From assembly GCF_016860545.1 (NCBI RefSeq), contig NZ_BNEB01000006.1:124001-188000 (forward strand): 64,000 nt of DNA, given 5' to 3'. A model generated the notes under the pieces. It was not told the DNA's origin, did no database searches, and saw only the letters and a list, made by a program, of their open reading frames with translations. Positions 24,817-33,286 of the stretch are shown piece after piece (the first letter of the stretch is position 1; the number at the start of each line of letters is the position of its first letter). This stretch comes from Streptomyces asoensis. GTDB lineage: Bacteria; Actinomycetota; Actinomycetes; Streptomycetales; Streptomycetaceae. Both the position numbers and the translations under genes were made by a program.

Positions 24817-27345
24817 ATGAGCTCTGGACGTGTATCCCGGCACGCCCGCGTGCGGACGGCCGCCGCGGCGGCGGCCGTCTGCGCCCTGTCCGCCACCCTG
24901 CTCGCCCCTCGGGCCGCAGCGGCCGACACCCCGCCGTACTCCGAGACCTACCGCCCCCAGTTCCACTTCACTCCGGAGAAGAACTGGATGAACGACCCCA
25001 ACGGCCTTGTGTACTACAAGGGCGAGTACCACCTCTTCTACCAGTACAACCCCGACGGCAACGCGTGGGGCGACATGTCCTGGGGCCATGCGGTGAGCAC
25101 GGACCTCGTCCACTGGCAGCAGCTGCCGCTCGCCCTACCGCACGACGACAGGGAGATGGTCTTCTCCGGCAGCGCCGTCGTCGACGAGGAGAACACCACC
25201 GGTTTCGGGACGAGGAAGAACCCGCCCATGGTGGCGGTCTACACCAGCCACAGCAAGACCACCGGCATCCAGTCGCAGGCACTCGCCTACAGCACCGACC
25301 GCGGCCGCACCTGGACCAAGTACCAGGGCAACCCCGTCATCGACATCGGTTCGAGGGACTTCCGCGACCCCAAGGTCCAGTGGTACGAGCCGACCAGGAG
25401 CTGGCTGATGACGGTGTCGCTGTCCGCCGAGCACAAGGTGCGCTTCTACTCCTCCAAGAACCTCAAGGACTGGACGCGGCTCAGCGAGTTCGGGCCGGCC
25501 GGTGCGACGGGCGGGGTGTGGGAGTGCCCCGACCTGTTCCCCCTCGCCGTCGACGGCGACACCAACAACATCAAGTGGGTCCTGGTCGTCAACATCAACC
25601 CCGGCGGGATCGCGGGCGGTTCGGCCGCCCAGTACTTCATCGGCGACTTCGACGGCACGAAGTTCACCGCCGACGACAACGGCGCCTACACGCCGCCCGC
25701 CGGCACGGTGGTGCAGGACTTCGAGGGCACCGGCTTCGGCGCGTGGACGGCCACGGGGAGCGCGTTCGGCCCGGGCCCGGCGGCCGGAACGCTGGAGGGG
25801 CAGCAGACCGTCTCCGGCTTCGACGGCCGGGGCCTCGCCAACAGCTTCCACTCCGGGGACGCCACCACCGGCACCCTCACCTCGCCCTCCTTCACCGTGA
25901 CCAGCCCCTACCTGAACTTCGAGATCGGCGGCGGCCGGCACCCGCACCAGTCCGGGAAGCTCCTCGCCGACTTCGACGGCGGCACCTACGCCGGCTGGAC
26001 GACGACCGGCGACGCCTTCGGCCCGGCACCGGCCACCGGCACCCTCCCCGGCCAGCAGCAGGTCTCCGGCTTCCAGGGCGGCGGCCTGGTCAACACCTTC
26101 CTCGGCGGCGACGCCACCACCGGCACCCTCACCTCGCCCGAGTTCACCGTCGACAAGCGCTACGTCAACTTCCTCATCGGCGGCGGCGATCACCCCGCCG
26201 ACTCCCCCGGCCCCACCGCCCTCGAACTCCTCGTCGACGGCGAGGTCGTGCGCAGTGCCACCGGAAAGGACGCCGAGGCACTCGAGACGGCCTCCTGGAA
26301 CATCCAGGACCTCGCCGGCAAGAAGGCACGGATCCGGGTGGTCGACGGCAACACCGGCGGCTGGGGCCACATCAACGCCGACCAGATCGTGCTGTCCGAC
26401 ACCCGGGCCCGGCCCGGCGCCCAGGAGACCGCCGTCAACCTGATCGTCGACGGGCAGGTCGTGCGCACCGCGACCGGATCCGACAGCGAGATCCTGGACC
26501 GGGCCTCCTTCGACACGCGCCCCTACCTCGGCAAGGAGGCGCGGATCCAGCTCGTCGACATGAACACCGGCGGCTGGGGCCACATCCTCGCCGACCAGTT
26601 CACCGCCGCCGACGCCCCCGCCCTCTCCGCCTTGCAGCGCGCCGGCTGGGCCGACTACGGCAAGGACTACTACGCGGCCGTCTCCTGGGAGAACGCCCCC
26701 GGCGGCAAGCGGTACATGATCGGCTGGATGAGCAACTGGGACTACGCCGGCGCCGTCCCCACCTCCCCCTGGCGCGGAGCGCAGAGCATCCCCCGCCAGA
26801 TGGCACTGCGCACCGTCGACGGCCGCGTCCGGCTGACCAGCAAGCCGGTGAGCAGCGTGAAGTCCCTGCGGCAGGCCTCCCCGGCGACCGCGACCGCCGG
26901 CATCGTGACGAACACGTCGAAGGCGCTGGCCGGTCCCGCCGCCGACGGCGAGACGCTCGACATCGAGGCCGCCTTCTCCCTCAAGGACGCCGAACGCTTC
27001 GGGCTCAAGGTCCGCACCGGCGCCGCGGGCGAGGAAACCGTCATCGGCTACGACACCACGGCCCAGGAGCTGTACGTCGACCGCACCCGCTCCGGCGCCG
27101 TGGACTTCGACGGCACCTTCCCCGGCGTCCAGAGCGCGCCCCTGAGGGCGGTGAACGGCAAGATCAAGCTGCGGATCCTGGTCGACCGGTCCTCCGTCGA
27201 GGTCTTCGGCGGCAGCGGCGAAGCCGTGATCACCGACCAGATCTTCCCCGACCCCGCCGCCCAGGGAGTCCAGGTCTTCGCCGAGAACGGCTCGGTGCAA
27301 CTCGACAAGGCCACCGTCTGGCACCTCGACTCCGCCCACCGCTGA
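24817..27345 (+). CDS. Secreted GH32 fructan hydrolase (levanase/inulinase type)
   Basis: An 842-residue secreted enzyme with a signal peptide ending near residue 36 (APRAAAADT). The GH32 propeller carries the nucleophile Asp60 in WMNDPNG, the stabiliser Asp184 in RDP and the acid/base Glu236 in ECPDLF. Instead of a continuous propeller, an insertion of about 320 residues (about 290-615) separates an early blade from the GKDYYAAVSW...WMSNWDYAG blade. It holds two copies of a DF(E/D)G...GGDATTGTLTSP unit and two copies of an LLVDG/NTGGWGH unit, a CBM66-like arrangement. A GH32C sandwich ends the protein. It should release fructose from levan, inulin or sucrose outside the cell. Confidence 0.93.
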   Translation: MSSGRVSRHARVRTAAAAAAVCALSATLLAPRAAAADTPPYSETYRPQFHFTPEKNWMNDPNGLVYYKGEYHLFYQYNPDGNAWGDMSWGHAVSTDLVHWQQLPLALPHDDREMVFSGSAVVDEENTTGFGTRKNPPMVAVYTSHSKTTGIQSQALAYSTDRGRTWTKYQGNPVIDIGSRDFRDPKVQWYEPTRSWLMTVSLSAEHKVRFYSSKNLKDWTRLSEFGPAGATGGVWECPDLFPLAVDGDTNNIKWVLVVNINPGGIAGGSAAQYFIGDFDGTKFTADDNGAYTPPAGTVVQDFEGTGFGAWTATGSAFGPGPAAGTLEGQQTVSGFDGRGLANSFHSGDATTGTLTSPSFTVTSPYLNFEIGGGRHPHQSGKLLADFDGGTYAGWTTTGDAFGPAPATGTLPGQQQVSGFQGGGLVNTFLGGDATTGTLTSPEFTVDKRYVNFLIGGGDHPADSPGPTALELLVDGEVVRSATGKDAEALETASWNIQDLAGKKARIRVVDGNTGGWGHINADQIVLSDTRARPGAQETAVNLIVDGQVVRTATGSDSEILDRASFDTRPYLGKEARIQLVDMNTGGWGHILADQFTAADAPALSALQRAGWADYGKDYYAAVSWENAPGGKRYMIGWMSNWDYAGAVPTSPWRGAQSIPRQMALRTVDGRVRLTSKPVSSVKSLRQASPATATAGIVTNTSKALAGPAADGETLDIEAAFSLKDAERFGLKVRTGAAGEETVIGYDTTAQELYVDRTRSGAVDFDGTFPGVQSAPLRAVNGKIKLRILVDRSSVEVFGGSGEAVITDQIFPDPAAQGVQVFAENGSVQLDKATVWHLDSAHR

Positions 27346-27478
27346 CGCAACGGCCCCGCCGCCGCGGCATCACGCGAAGACACGAGACCTGAAGGAAACG
27401 CTGCTCGCAGAGTTCACCACCTGTGAAGGAGCAGAAGACGAGGGCGCCTGCCAGATCGGGCCGAGTGGAACGCCAAGC

Positions 27479-28138
27479 TCAGACGTTCCCGTCGTGGGTC
27501 CGCGTACCGAGATCGTCTGCCCACTCGAGTGCCCACGCCTTGAGTTCTTCGATCTGCTGGGAGTTGAGCCCGTACGCGGTGTAATCCTCGTCCTCGTACC
27601 AGTCCGCGCCGGTCAGCCGGTCCCTGAGGTCTTCGAGGCTGAACTCGTCGTGGGCACGACGGCGGCCCAGGGATTCGAGGTCGGCGGTGGAGCGGTGACG
27701 GGAGGCAGCCTGGACGTCGATGAGGTCGCGCACGGTGCCGCGGTCGGCGAGGGCACGAACCTTGGTGCCGATCACGTCGTCGAGGGAGAGAACAGGGCCG
27801 TAGGGGGTCTGGGCGGGCGGAGCCCAGAACGCCTCCTTGAGGACGTCGACCTCGCACTCCTCACCGGTGTCCGGATCGGTGACGAGAAAACGGCCGCTGA
27901 GGGGATCGGTCTGAACGTGCGTGGTCCGCCAGCCGCGCGCGCTGAGGCCTGCCGTGAGTGAGGCAACGATCTCCTGCATCGGAGCGGGATTCTCGGTGGC
28001 GACGTCGAGGTCGCGGCTGACGCGTTCGACCAGGCCGTGGGCCTGTACGGCGTATCCGCCGGTGAGGACCAGAGGATAGGGGGCACCGAGGTCGAGGATG
28101 TCGGCGAGGAGACGCTCGTGGAGCGGAGTGAGCCTCAC
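27479..28138 (-). CDS. AbiEii/AbiGii-like nucleotidyltransferase
   Basis: A 219-residue NTase-fold protein. The family motif GG...SRDLDVA is seen in LTGGYAVQAHGLVERVSRDL, with the Asp pair that binds Mg-NTP. VDVLKE and LSLDDVIGTKVRAL follow. AbiEii and MenT-type toxins use this fold to modify tRNA or other targets. The GTG at 28138 overlaps the stop of the upstream gene (GTGA). The layout is that of a toxin-antitoxin or abortive-infection pair, but the upstream protein does not look like the winged-helix AbiEi. A housekeeping nucleotidyltransferase role is possible. Confidence 0.7.
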   Translation of the reverse strand: MRLTPLHERLLADILDLGAPYPLVLTGGYAVQAHGLVERVSRDLDVATENPAPMQEIVASLTAGLSARGWRTTHVQTDPLSGRFLVTDPDTGEECEVDVLKEAFWAPPAQTPYGPVLSLDDVIGTKVRALADRGTVRDLIDVQAASRHRSTADLESLGRRRAHDEFSLEDLRDRLTGADWYEDEDYTAYGLNSQQIEELKAWALEWADDLGTRTHDGNV

Positions 28139-28491
28139 GCGGCGGTCGTGCCGGCCGTAGGGAGCAGCTCGGGAAAGGCGTCTTCCCAGACTTCGCGGAT
28201 GTAGGGACTGATCAGGCGCCGCAGCACGGGCCACTGCTCGGCGAGCAGTCGGTGGTGCAGGAGGCCCACCAGGTCCTCGCTCAGCCCTTCGGCGAGGACG
28301 GTCCGGTAGAGCGTCATGCGGGACTTCGGCCGGTCCAGGCTGTAGCTCGTCCGTCCGGACCAGACGATGTGGAGCGGCAAGTCCACTGTGCCCTCGACGG
28401 GGCCGGCCAGCTTCTGCAGCCGCGCGGGCAGTCGGCTGCGGTAGCGGTCCCGCAGTACCTCGGCGCGGGGAGCGGTGATCGTCGGGTCCAT
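28135..28491 (-). CDS. Partner protein of the AbiEii-like gene
   Basis: A 118-residue protein from ATG 28491; an in-frame ATG at 28524 is an alternative with no better ribosome site. It has a basic N-terminus (AEVLRDRYRSRLPARLQKL), a VDLPLHIVWSGRTSYSLD strand and a helical C-terminus (SEDLVGLLHHRLLAEQWPVLR). No DNA-binding motif is obvious. Overlapping stop/start coupling with the nucleotidyltransferase suggests the two products act together, possibly as its antitoxin or a targeting subunit. Confidence 0.65.
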   Translation of the reverse strand: MDPTITAPRAEVLRDRYRSRLPARLQKLAGPVEGTVDLPLHIVWSGRTSYSLDRPKSRMTLYRTVLAEGLSEDLVGLLHHRLLAEQWPVLRRLISPYIREVWEDAFPELLPTAGTTAA

Positions 28492-28876
28492 GCCTCGAGT
28501 ATCGCTGCTGAGCAGCGGTGGCATGGCGGGTGCGGGGCTTTCCTGTCGTTCGTACAGGTCGGGCGCCAGCCGCCCTGCCGTCGAGATCTCACCCCGTTGG
28601 CGATTAGCGCATCACGGCCTACCCGCGAGCGCACAGGTGGTGCGACAACCGGCTGCCCTGCCGACCTGAGGCAGCCACCCTCGCGGGTGCGAGTGATCAT
28701 GACGCGGCCCAGCCTCCCGAGGGGAGCCAGGCACCGGCGGCCGGGTCCCCTCGTCGATGCCGCCTGGCCAGCAGGCCGGGACACTCCCCGCGCCCGATGC
28801 CGACCGTCCGGCGGCCGAGCGTGGCCATCGAGCCCGCTCCGAGCGCCTCGGTAGCGTCCGGCCGGGCAGAACCAGG
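28492..28876. other. Intergenic region, no supported gene
   Basis: These 385 bases separate the alcohol dehydrogenase 3' end from the start of the AbiEii-like pair. No frame with a ribosome site and gene-like codons. It probably contains the pair's promoter (a GATACT element near 28502-28507 on the minus strand is a weak -10 candidate). Confidence 0.45.
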
Positions 28877-29920
28877 TCAGAAGGCGATCCGGACCTTCAG
28901 CGCCTCGCGGGTGTGCATCGCGTGGTAGCCGCCGGGGACGCCGTCGAGGTCGACGGTGCGGTCGAAGACCAGACCCGGGTCGATCGCGCCGGACAGGACG
29001 TCCGGCAGCAGCTCGGGGATGTAGGCGCGGGCCGGGGCCACGCCGCCGCGCAGCGAGACGTTGCGGTCGAACATCTCGCCGATGGCGACGCCGGCGCTGC
29101 CGCCGTGCGGGACGCCGACGTAGCCGACCGCGCCGCCGTCGCGGGCGATCGAGATGGCCGTCCGCATGGACTCCTCGGTGCCGACGGCCTCCAGCACGGC
29201 GTGGGCGCCCTTGCCGCCGGTCAGCTCCCTGACCGCCGCGACCGCCGCGTCGCCGCGTTCGGCGACCACGTCGGTGGCGCCGAACGCGCGGGCGATCGCG
29301 GTGCGGTCCTCGTGCCGGCCCAGCGCGATGATCCGGTCGGCGCCGATCCGCCGGGCGGCGAGCACGCCGCACAGGCCGACCGCGCCGTCGCCGACCACCG
29401 CGACGGTGGCGCCCGGCCGCACACCGGCCGTCACGGCCGCGTGGTGGCCGGTGCTCATGACGTCGGAGAGGGCGAGCAGGCCGGGCAGCAGCTTCTCCTC
29501 GCCCGCCGCATCCTTCGGCAGCTGCACCAGGGTGCCGTCGGCGAACGGCACCCGCACCGCCTCGCCCTGGCCGCCGTCGGAGCCGACCTCGCCCCAGAAG
29601 CCGCCCTGCGGGCAGGAGGTGTGCAGGCCCTCGCGGCAGAAGTCGCAGGTGCCGTCGGACCACACGAACGGGGCGACCACGAAGTCGCCGGGCCGGAAGC
29701 CGTGCACCTCGGCGCCGACCGCCTCGACGACGCCGAGGAACTCGTGGCCGATCCGCTGGCCGGCCGTCCGGGCGGCAACACCGCGGTACGCCCACAGGTC
29801 GCTGCCGCAGATGCAGGCGTTCACCACGCGGACCACCGCGTCGGTGGGATGCCGGACGACCGGGTCGGGCACCTCCTCGATCCGGATGTCGTCGGGGCCG
29901 TGGATCACGGTGGCACGCAC
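28877..29920 (-). CDS. Zinc-type alcohol dehydrogenase (MDR superfamily)
   Basis: A 347-residue medium-chain dehydrogenase. Catalytic zinc ligands are in CICGSDLW (Cys) and GHEFLGVVE (His-Glu). The NAD(P) site is AVVGDGAVGLCGVLAA. The structural-zinc lobe reads DGTCDFCREGLHTSC, with Asp in place of the first of the usual four cysteines, so structural zinc may be bound by Asp plus three Cys or be absent. It resembles Streptomyces alcohol dehydrogenases of the threonine-dehydrogenase-like group. Divergent from a LysR gene that probably controls it. Confidence 0.9.
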   Translation of the reverse strand: MRATVIHGPDDIRIEEVPDPVVRHPTDAVVRVVNACICGSDLWAYRGVAARTAGQRIGHEFLGVVEAVGAEVHGFRPGDFVVAPFVWSDGTCDFCREGLHTSCPQGGFWGEVGSDGGQGEAVRVPFADGTLVQLPKDAAGEEKLLPGLLALSDVMSTGHHAAVTAGVRPGATVAVVGDGAVGLCGVLAARRIGADRIIALGRHEDRTAIARAFGATDVVAERGDAAVAAVRELTGGKGAHAVLEAVGTEESMRTAISIARDGGAVGYVGVPHGGSAGVAIGEMFDRNVSLRGGVAPARAYIPELLPDVLSGAIDPGLVFDRTVDLDGVPGGYHAMHTREALKVRIAF

Positions 29921-30027
29921 GGAACTCTCCTGGCACTGCTCGGGGCTGGGCTGGAACAGCCAGGGTCGCCGTACGCACGTTCCCGTGTCCAGCTACATTT
30001 CCTACAGCACCTCTTTAAGCTGAGCTA

Positions 30028-31053
30028 ATGCTCGATGTGCGACGACTCGTCCTTCTGCGCGACCTGGCCGCCCATGGCACGGTGACCGCCGTGGCCGAGC
30101 TGCACGGCGTCACGCCCTCCGCCGTCTCGCAGCAGCTTCGCCTGCTGGAGGACGAGACCGGGACCCGCCTGCTGGAACGTACGGGCCGCTCCATCCACCT
30201 CACCGCCGCCGGGGAGCAGCTGGCCGGGGACACCGAGCACGTGCTCACCGCTCTCGAACAAGCCCAGGACAGGCTGTACACCGCCGTCGGGGAGCCGACC
30301 GGCGCCCTCCGTCTCGCCTGTTTCCCCAGCGCCCTCGCCCCCGTGGCCGCGCCTCTCGGCGAGGCGCTGGAAGGCACCCACCGGAGCCTGCGTCTGCACA
30401 TCACCGAGGCCGAACCCGAAGCCGCCGTACGGCTGCTGCTCCAGCGACGCGCCGACATCGCCCTGCTCTACCGCTACACCAACCTCGCCACACCGCCGTA
30501 TCCCGGCGTCGAGACCTGCGTCCTGCGGACCGATCCGCTGGTGGCAGTCCTGCGGGACGACCATCCGGCTGCCGGCCCCGCCGGGAACCCGGTCGACCTG
30601 CGGGAGCTCGCAGACACCCCGTGGATCTCCGCCCCGCCGCAGACAGCCTGCGGGGACGCCGTCCTCCAGGCCTGCCGGTCGGTCGGCTTCACCCCTCAGG
30701 TGCGGCACACCTGCACCGACTTCTCCGCCATGATCGCCCTCGCCGCGAGCGGCGGCCACACCGTCCTCGTCCCGCGCATGGCCGCGACCCGTCTCCCGCC
30801 GGCGCTGACCGCACGACCGGTGACCGACACCACCCTCACTCGCACGATCGAGGCCGCCGTCCGTCACGGCACGGCGCACGAACCCGCGATCGCCGCCGGC
30901 CTCACGGCACTTCGCGCTCTCGGCGACAGCACGACAGACACCGCACAAGACTCCACACCGGCTGCCGGCACTTCCCATCTGACGGCAAACCCGCAGACAA
31001 AAAATCTCAATAGCCCACGACCTTCATCTCCGTCCCTCAGCTCACAGAGATAG
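30028..31053 (+). CDS. LysR family transcriptional regulator
   Basis: A 341-residue LysR protein. The helix-turn-helix is at residues 2-60 (TVTAVAELHGVTPSAVSQQL) and the substrate-binding domain at about 90-290. It is longer than most LysR proteins by a disordered Ser/Thr-rich tail of about 40 residues. The ATG at 30028 starts exactly at the family N-terminus but has no Shine-Dalgarno sequence. It may be translated from a leaderless or very short leader. It is divergent from the alcohol dehydrogenase gene, the usual layout for a LysR regulator and its target. Confidence 0.9.
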   Translation: MLDVRRLVLLRDLAAHGTVTAVAELHGVTPSAVSQQLRLLEDETGTRLLERTGRSIHLTAAGEQLAGDTEHVLTALEQAQDRLYTAVGEPTGALRLACFPSALAPVAAPLGEALEGTHRSLRLHITEAEPEAAVRLLLQRRADIALLYRYTNLATPPYPGVETCVLRTDPLVAVLRDDHPAAGPAGNPVDLRELADTPWISAPPQTACGDAVLQACRSVGFTPQVRHTCTDFSAMIALAASGGHTVLVPRMAATRLPPALTARPVTDTTLTRTIEAAVRHGTAHEPAIAAGLTALRALGDSTTDTAQDSTPAAGTSHLTANPQTKNLNSPRPSSPSLSSQR

Positions 31054-31384
31054 CCGACTTGCCCCGGCCCTAAAGGACCGGGCTTGGAGGTGGCGCCCAA
31101 CTGGCTGCCGGGTTGACTCCTCGGCCCAAACACCTCTGTCGGGGGCAGGGACGCGTGACTCACGCCCCGCATTCCACGCGCTCTGGCCACGGTGTGCGCT
31201 TCTGTTTCGGCTCCAGCCTGGCGGCAGGTGCGGCAAACCTGGCAGACAAGGTCCTGATCGACGTCGCCCAGCCACTGGACCACTCCCAGGGGCACTGGTG
31301 AAGGCCTGGAAGCTGTCTGGGTTCGTCCACCGGTAGGCCGAGGTCATGGATAGGCTGGCCACGGCGGCGGAAGGAGGACAAACG
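31054..31384. other. Intergenic region with a gene remnant
   Basis: These 331 bases have lower G+C than the surroundings. The only protein-like signal is the short oxidoreductase remnant described at 31219-31301. The strong AAGGAGGA site of the next gene ends the region. Confidence 0.5.
31219..31301 (+). pseudogene. F420-dependent NADP reductase-like fragment
   Basis: The frame reads AAGAANLADKVLIDVAQPLDHSQGHW then stop. The KVLIDVxxPLDxSQG block is the strand-and-loop found in coenzyme-F420:NADP oxidoreductase-type Rossmann proteins. Neither the N-terminal GxGxxG nor the rest of the protein is present, so this is a short relic. Confidence is limited by its length. Confidence 0.4.
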
Positions 31385-31966
31385 ATGACGACGGCGTGGG
31401 ATGCGCTCCCGCACTGGATGCTGCCTCCCCGACCGAGTGGGTGGGAGGCCGATGACCTCGATCACGCACCGGCTCTTCCCCGACACACCGAACTGATCGA
31501 TGGATCGCTGGTTTTCATGACGTCCCCTCAGCGTTCCTGGCACGCGCGTGTCGTCACCCGGCTGACAGTCACTCTGGAAAATGCGGCGCCCGGGGAATTC
31601 GTCGTCGACCGGGAGATGACAGTTAAACTGAATGAGAAGAACCGGCCTGAGCCTGACGTTCTTGTCGTTACAGTCCCGTATGACCCCGACCGCACCCGCT
31701 ACCTCGCTGAGCAGGTCACTCTTGCCATTGAGGTGGTCTCAGAGGAGTCCGCCGACCGGGATCGGTCATTGAAGCCATTCAAGTATGCAGAGGCGGGTAT
31801 CGCGCATTACTGGCGCATCGAGGAGGAAAACGGAATTCCCGTCATCCATACCTACGAGCTGGACGCCACCACCCGCTCCTACGTCGCCACTGGGATTTAC
31901 CGCGAGCGCTTGAAGACCGCGGTTCCGTTCGCCATCGACATTGAGCTGGCCAGTCTCGTCCGGTAA
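31385..31966 (+). CDS. Uma2 family endonuclease (DUF820)
   Basis: A 193-residue Uma2/DUF820 protein, a PD-(D/E)XK-fold family abundant in cyanobacteria and Streptomyces. ELIDGSLVFMTSP starts the core. RPEPDVLVV supplies the PD motif and LAIEVVSEES the E-x-x element, with KPFKYAEAGIAHYWRIE closing the fold. AAGGAGGA lies 7 bases before ATG 31385. The biological role of these presumed nucleases is unsettled. The next gene downstream also encodes a restriction-like fold, on the opposite strand. Confidence 0.9.
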   Translation: MTTAWDALPHWMLPPRPSGWEADDLDHAPALPRHTELIDGSLVFMTSPQRSWHARVVTRLTVTLENAAPGEFVVDREMTVKLNEKNRPEPDVLVVTVPYDPDRTRYLAEQVTLAIEVVSEESADRDRSLKPFKYAEAGIAHYWRIEEENGIPVIHTYELDATTRSYVATGIYRERLKTAVPFAIDIELASLVR

Positions 31967-32147
31967 TTTCAGGCCGCCGCACGTCACATCAGCCCGTACG
32001 AGTTCCTACATGCCTGGAGCCGGTGGTCCGGCGGGCTTCGATGCAAGGTGTCGCAGACAGTGGCTCGCGCGTACTGGAGGGTCTCCTGTCGGTTCGCTCG
32101 TCGTGGGTTTGACGCTTCGACCCGCTGGTGGCAGGGCGGACCGCCGG

Positions 32148-33101
32148 TCAGTGCGGAGTGTGCCTCGTCAGGCCGATGAGGTGGCTCCACCGGCCCGTGG
32201 TGCACCATGTGTCGCCGTGCGGCCAGATGGTGTCGGCGCCCATGTCACGGACGAGTTCGATGAGTTCTCGGTCGGGTTCGGCGGGCAGGAGGATCGCCTT
32301 GCGCAGGACACCGGGGGTGTGGCGGGTGTAGTGGGCGAGCTGTCCGATGGCCATGCGGACGTCGTCGGTGGGGTTCGGGCCGGCCTTGGCCTCGATGAGC
32401 AGATCGAGGTGGGCGATCCAGGTGTCGGTGAGCATCGGGGAGCAGCCCGCGGTGTGCCGGATCCCGAGGCGGTGGACGGCGTAGCCCTGGCTCATGACGT
32501 AGCGTTCGAAGGCCTTGGACAGTCTGGTCTCGGGCCGTTCGCGGGTCAGGGGGGTCTCGCGGGCTTCGCGGCACAGCAGGTCGCAGCGCTCGACGCGGCG
32601 TACGTCCACGTAGCGGGGATCGCCGGGTGGCAGGAGCTGTCCCGGCCGGTGGGTGACGCTGTCGATGCTGCGCAGCCGGAACAGCGGGTAGCGGGCCGGT
32701 GGTCCGCCGGGGTGGTGGGCGACGGTGAGTTCTCCGGCGATGTCCTCCAGCATGAAGGAGTCGACGAACCGCCACAGCCGATCGCGGCGGACGGCGGGGG
32801 CTTCGAGGATCTGTAGGCGCCAGCCGCGGCTCCAGGCCGTCTCGATCGCCTTGTTCGCGGGGTGGGACTCCCAGTTGGCAGTACCGGAGCGGCCGCAGGC
32901 GCCGGCGTAGTAGTAGAAGCCGTCGTCCCGCCATCCGCTGCCGGGTGCGTGCTGCATGCCGAACAGGAAGACGTGGGTGCTCTTGGTCGTGGGAGTGATT
33001 CCCGACATCCGTGAGCCGCCGTAGCGCTCGTGCAGCGCCGCGCGTGACGTGAAGTCGCCCTGGCTGAAGATCCATCGGTCCGGCGTACGCGATGTGAGCA
33101 C
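32148..33101 (-). CDS. Solitary restriction-like endonuclease with N-terminal recognition domain
   Basis: A 317-residue two-domain protein. Residues about 15-130 (ALHERYGGSRMSGITPTTKS, FYYYAGACGRSG, NKAIETAWSRGWRLQ) match a domain often fused to HNH or REase domains in Streptomyces, thought to recognise modified DNA (SRA/EVE-like). Residues about 190-300 carry PD-(D/E)XK hallmarks: ETRLSKAFERYV, TDTW, then LLIEAKAG with E-x-K, then MAIGQLAHYTRH. No methyltransferase lies nearby, which suits a type IV, modification-dependent nuclease. The start is GTG 33101 with GGGAGAG upstream; a later start is possible. Confidence 0.6.
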   Translation of the reverse strand: MLTSRTPDRWIFSQGDFTSRAALHERYGGSRMSGITPTTKSTHVFLFGMQHAPGSGWRDDGFYYYAGACGRSGTANWESHPANKAIETAWSRGWRLQILEAPAVRRDRLWRFVDSFMLEDIAGELTVAHHPGGPPARYPLFRLRSIDSVTHRPGQLLPPGDPRYVDVRRVERCDLLCREARETPLTRERPETRLSKAFERYVMSQGYAVHRLGIRHTAGCSPMLTDTWIAHLDLLIEAKAGPNPTDDVRMAIGQLAHYTRHTPGVLRKAILLPAEPDRELIELVRDMGADTIWPHGDTWCTTGRWSHLIGLTRHTPH

Positions 33102-33223
33102 TTGGCCCGGCTCTCCCTCGGTCGTTACGGGCGGGCCAGGTTAACCGGTGGCACTGACAGCCGGGGGCGGCCGAAGGGCTGGGGAGGCCGAGGGTCCGGT
33201 GGCGACCGGGGGCGTCATGGGAA

Positions 33224-33260
33224 GGCCCGTCCCCGGCGGCTGCGATGCCGGGGACGGGCC
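33224..33260 (-). terminator. Terminator of the beta-propeller/Ig protein gene
   Basis: A perfect 14-bp stem (GGCCCGTCCCCGGC with its complement) and a 9-base loop, 26 bases after the stop at 33287. Confidence 0.75.
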
Positions 33261-33286
33261 GATGCGCTGCGGTCAGGGCGCGGGGG

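Noticed and set aside
30015..30028. TTAAGCTGAGCTAA as a LysR operator
   Set aside because: It touches the start codon and is only partly palindromic; chance occurrence cannot be excluded, so it was not listed as a site.
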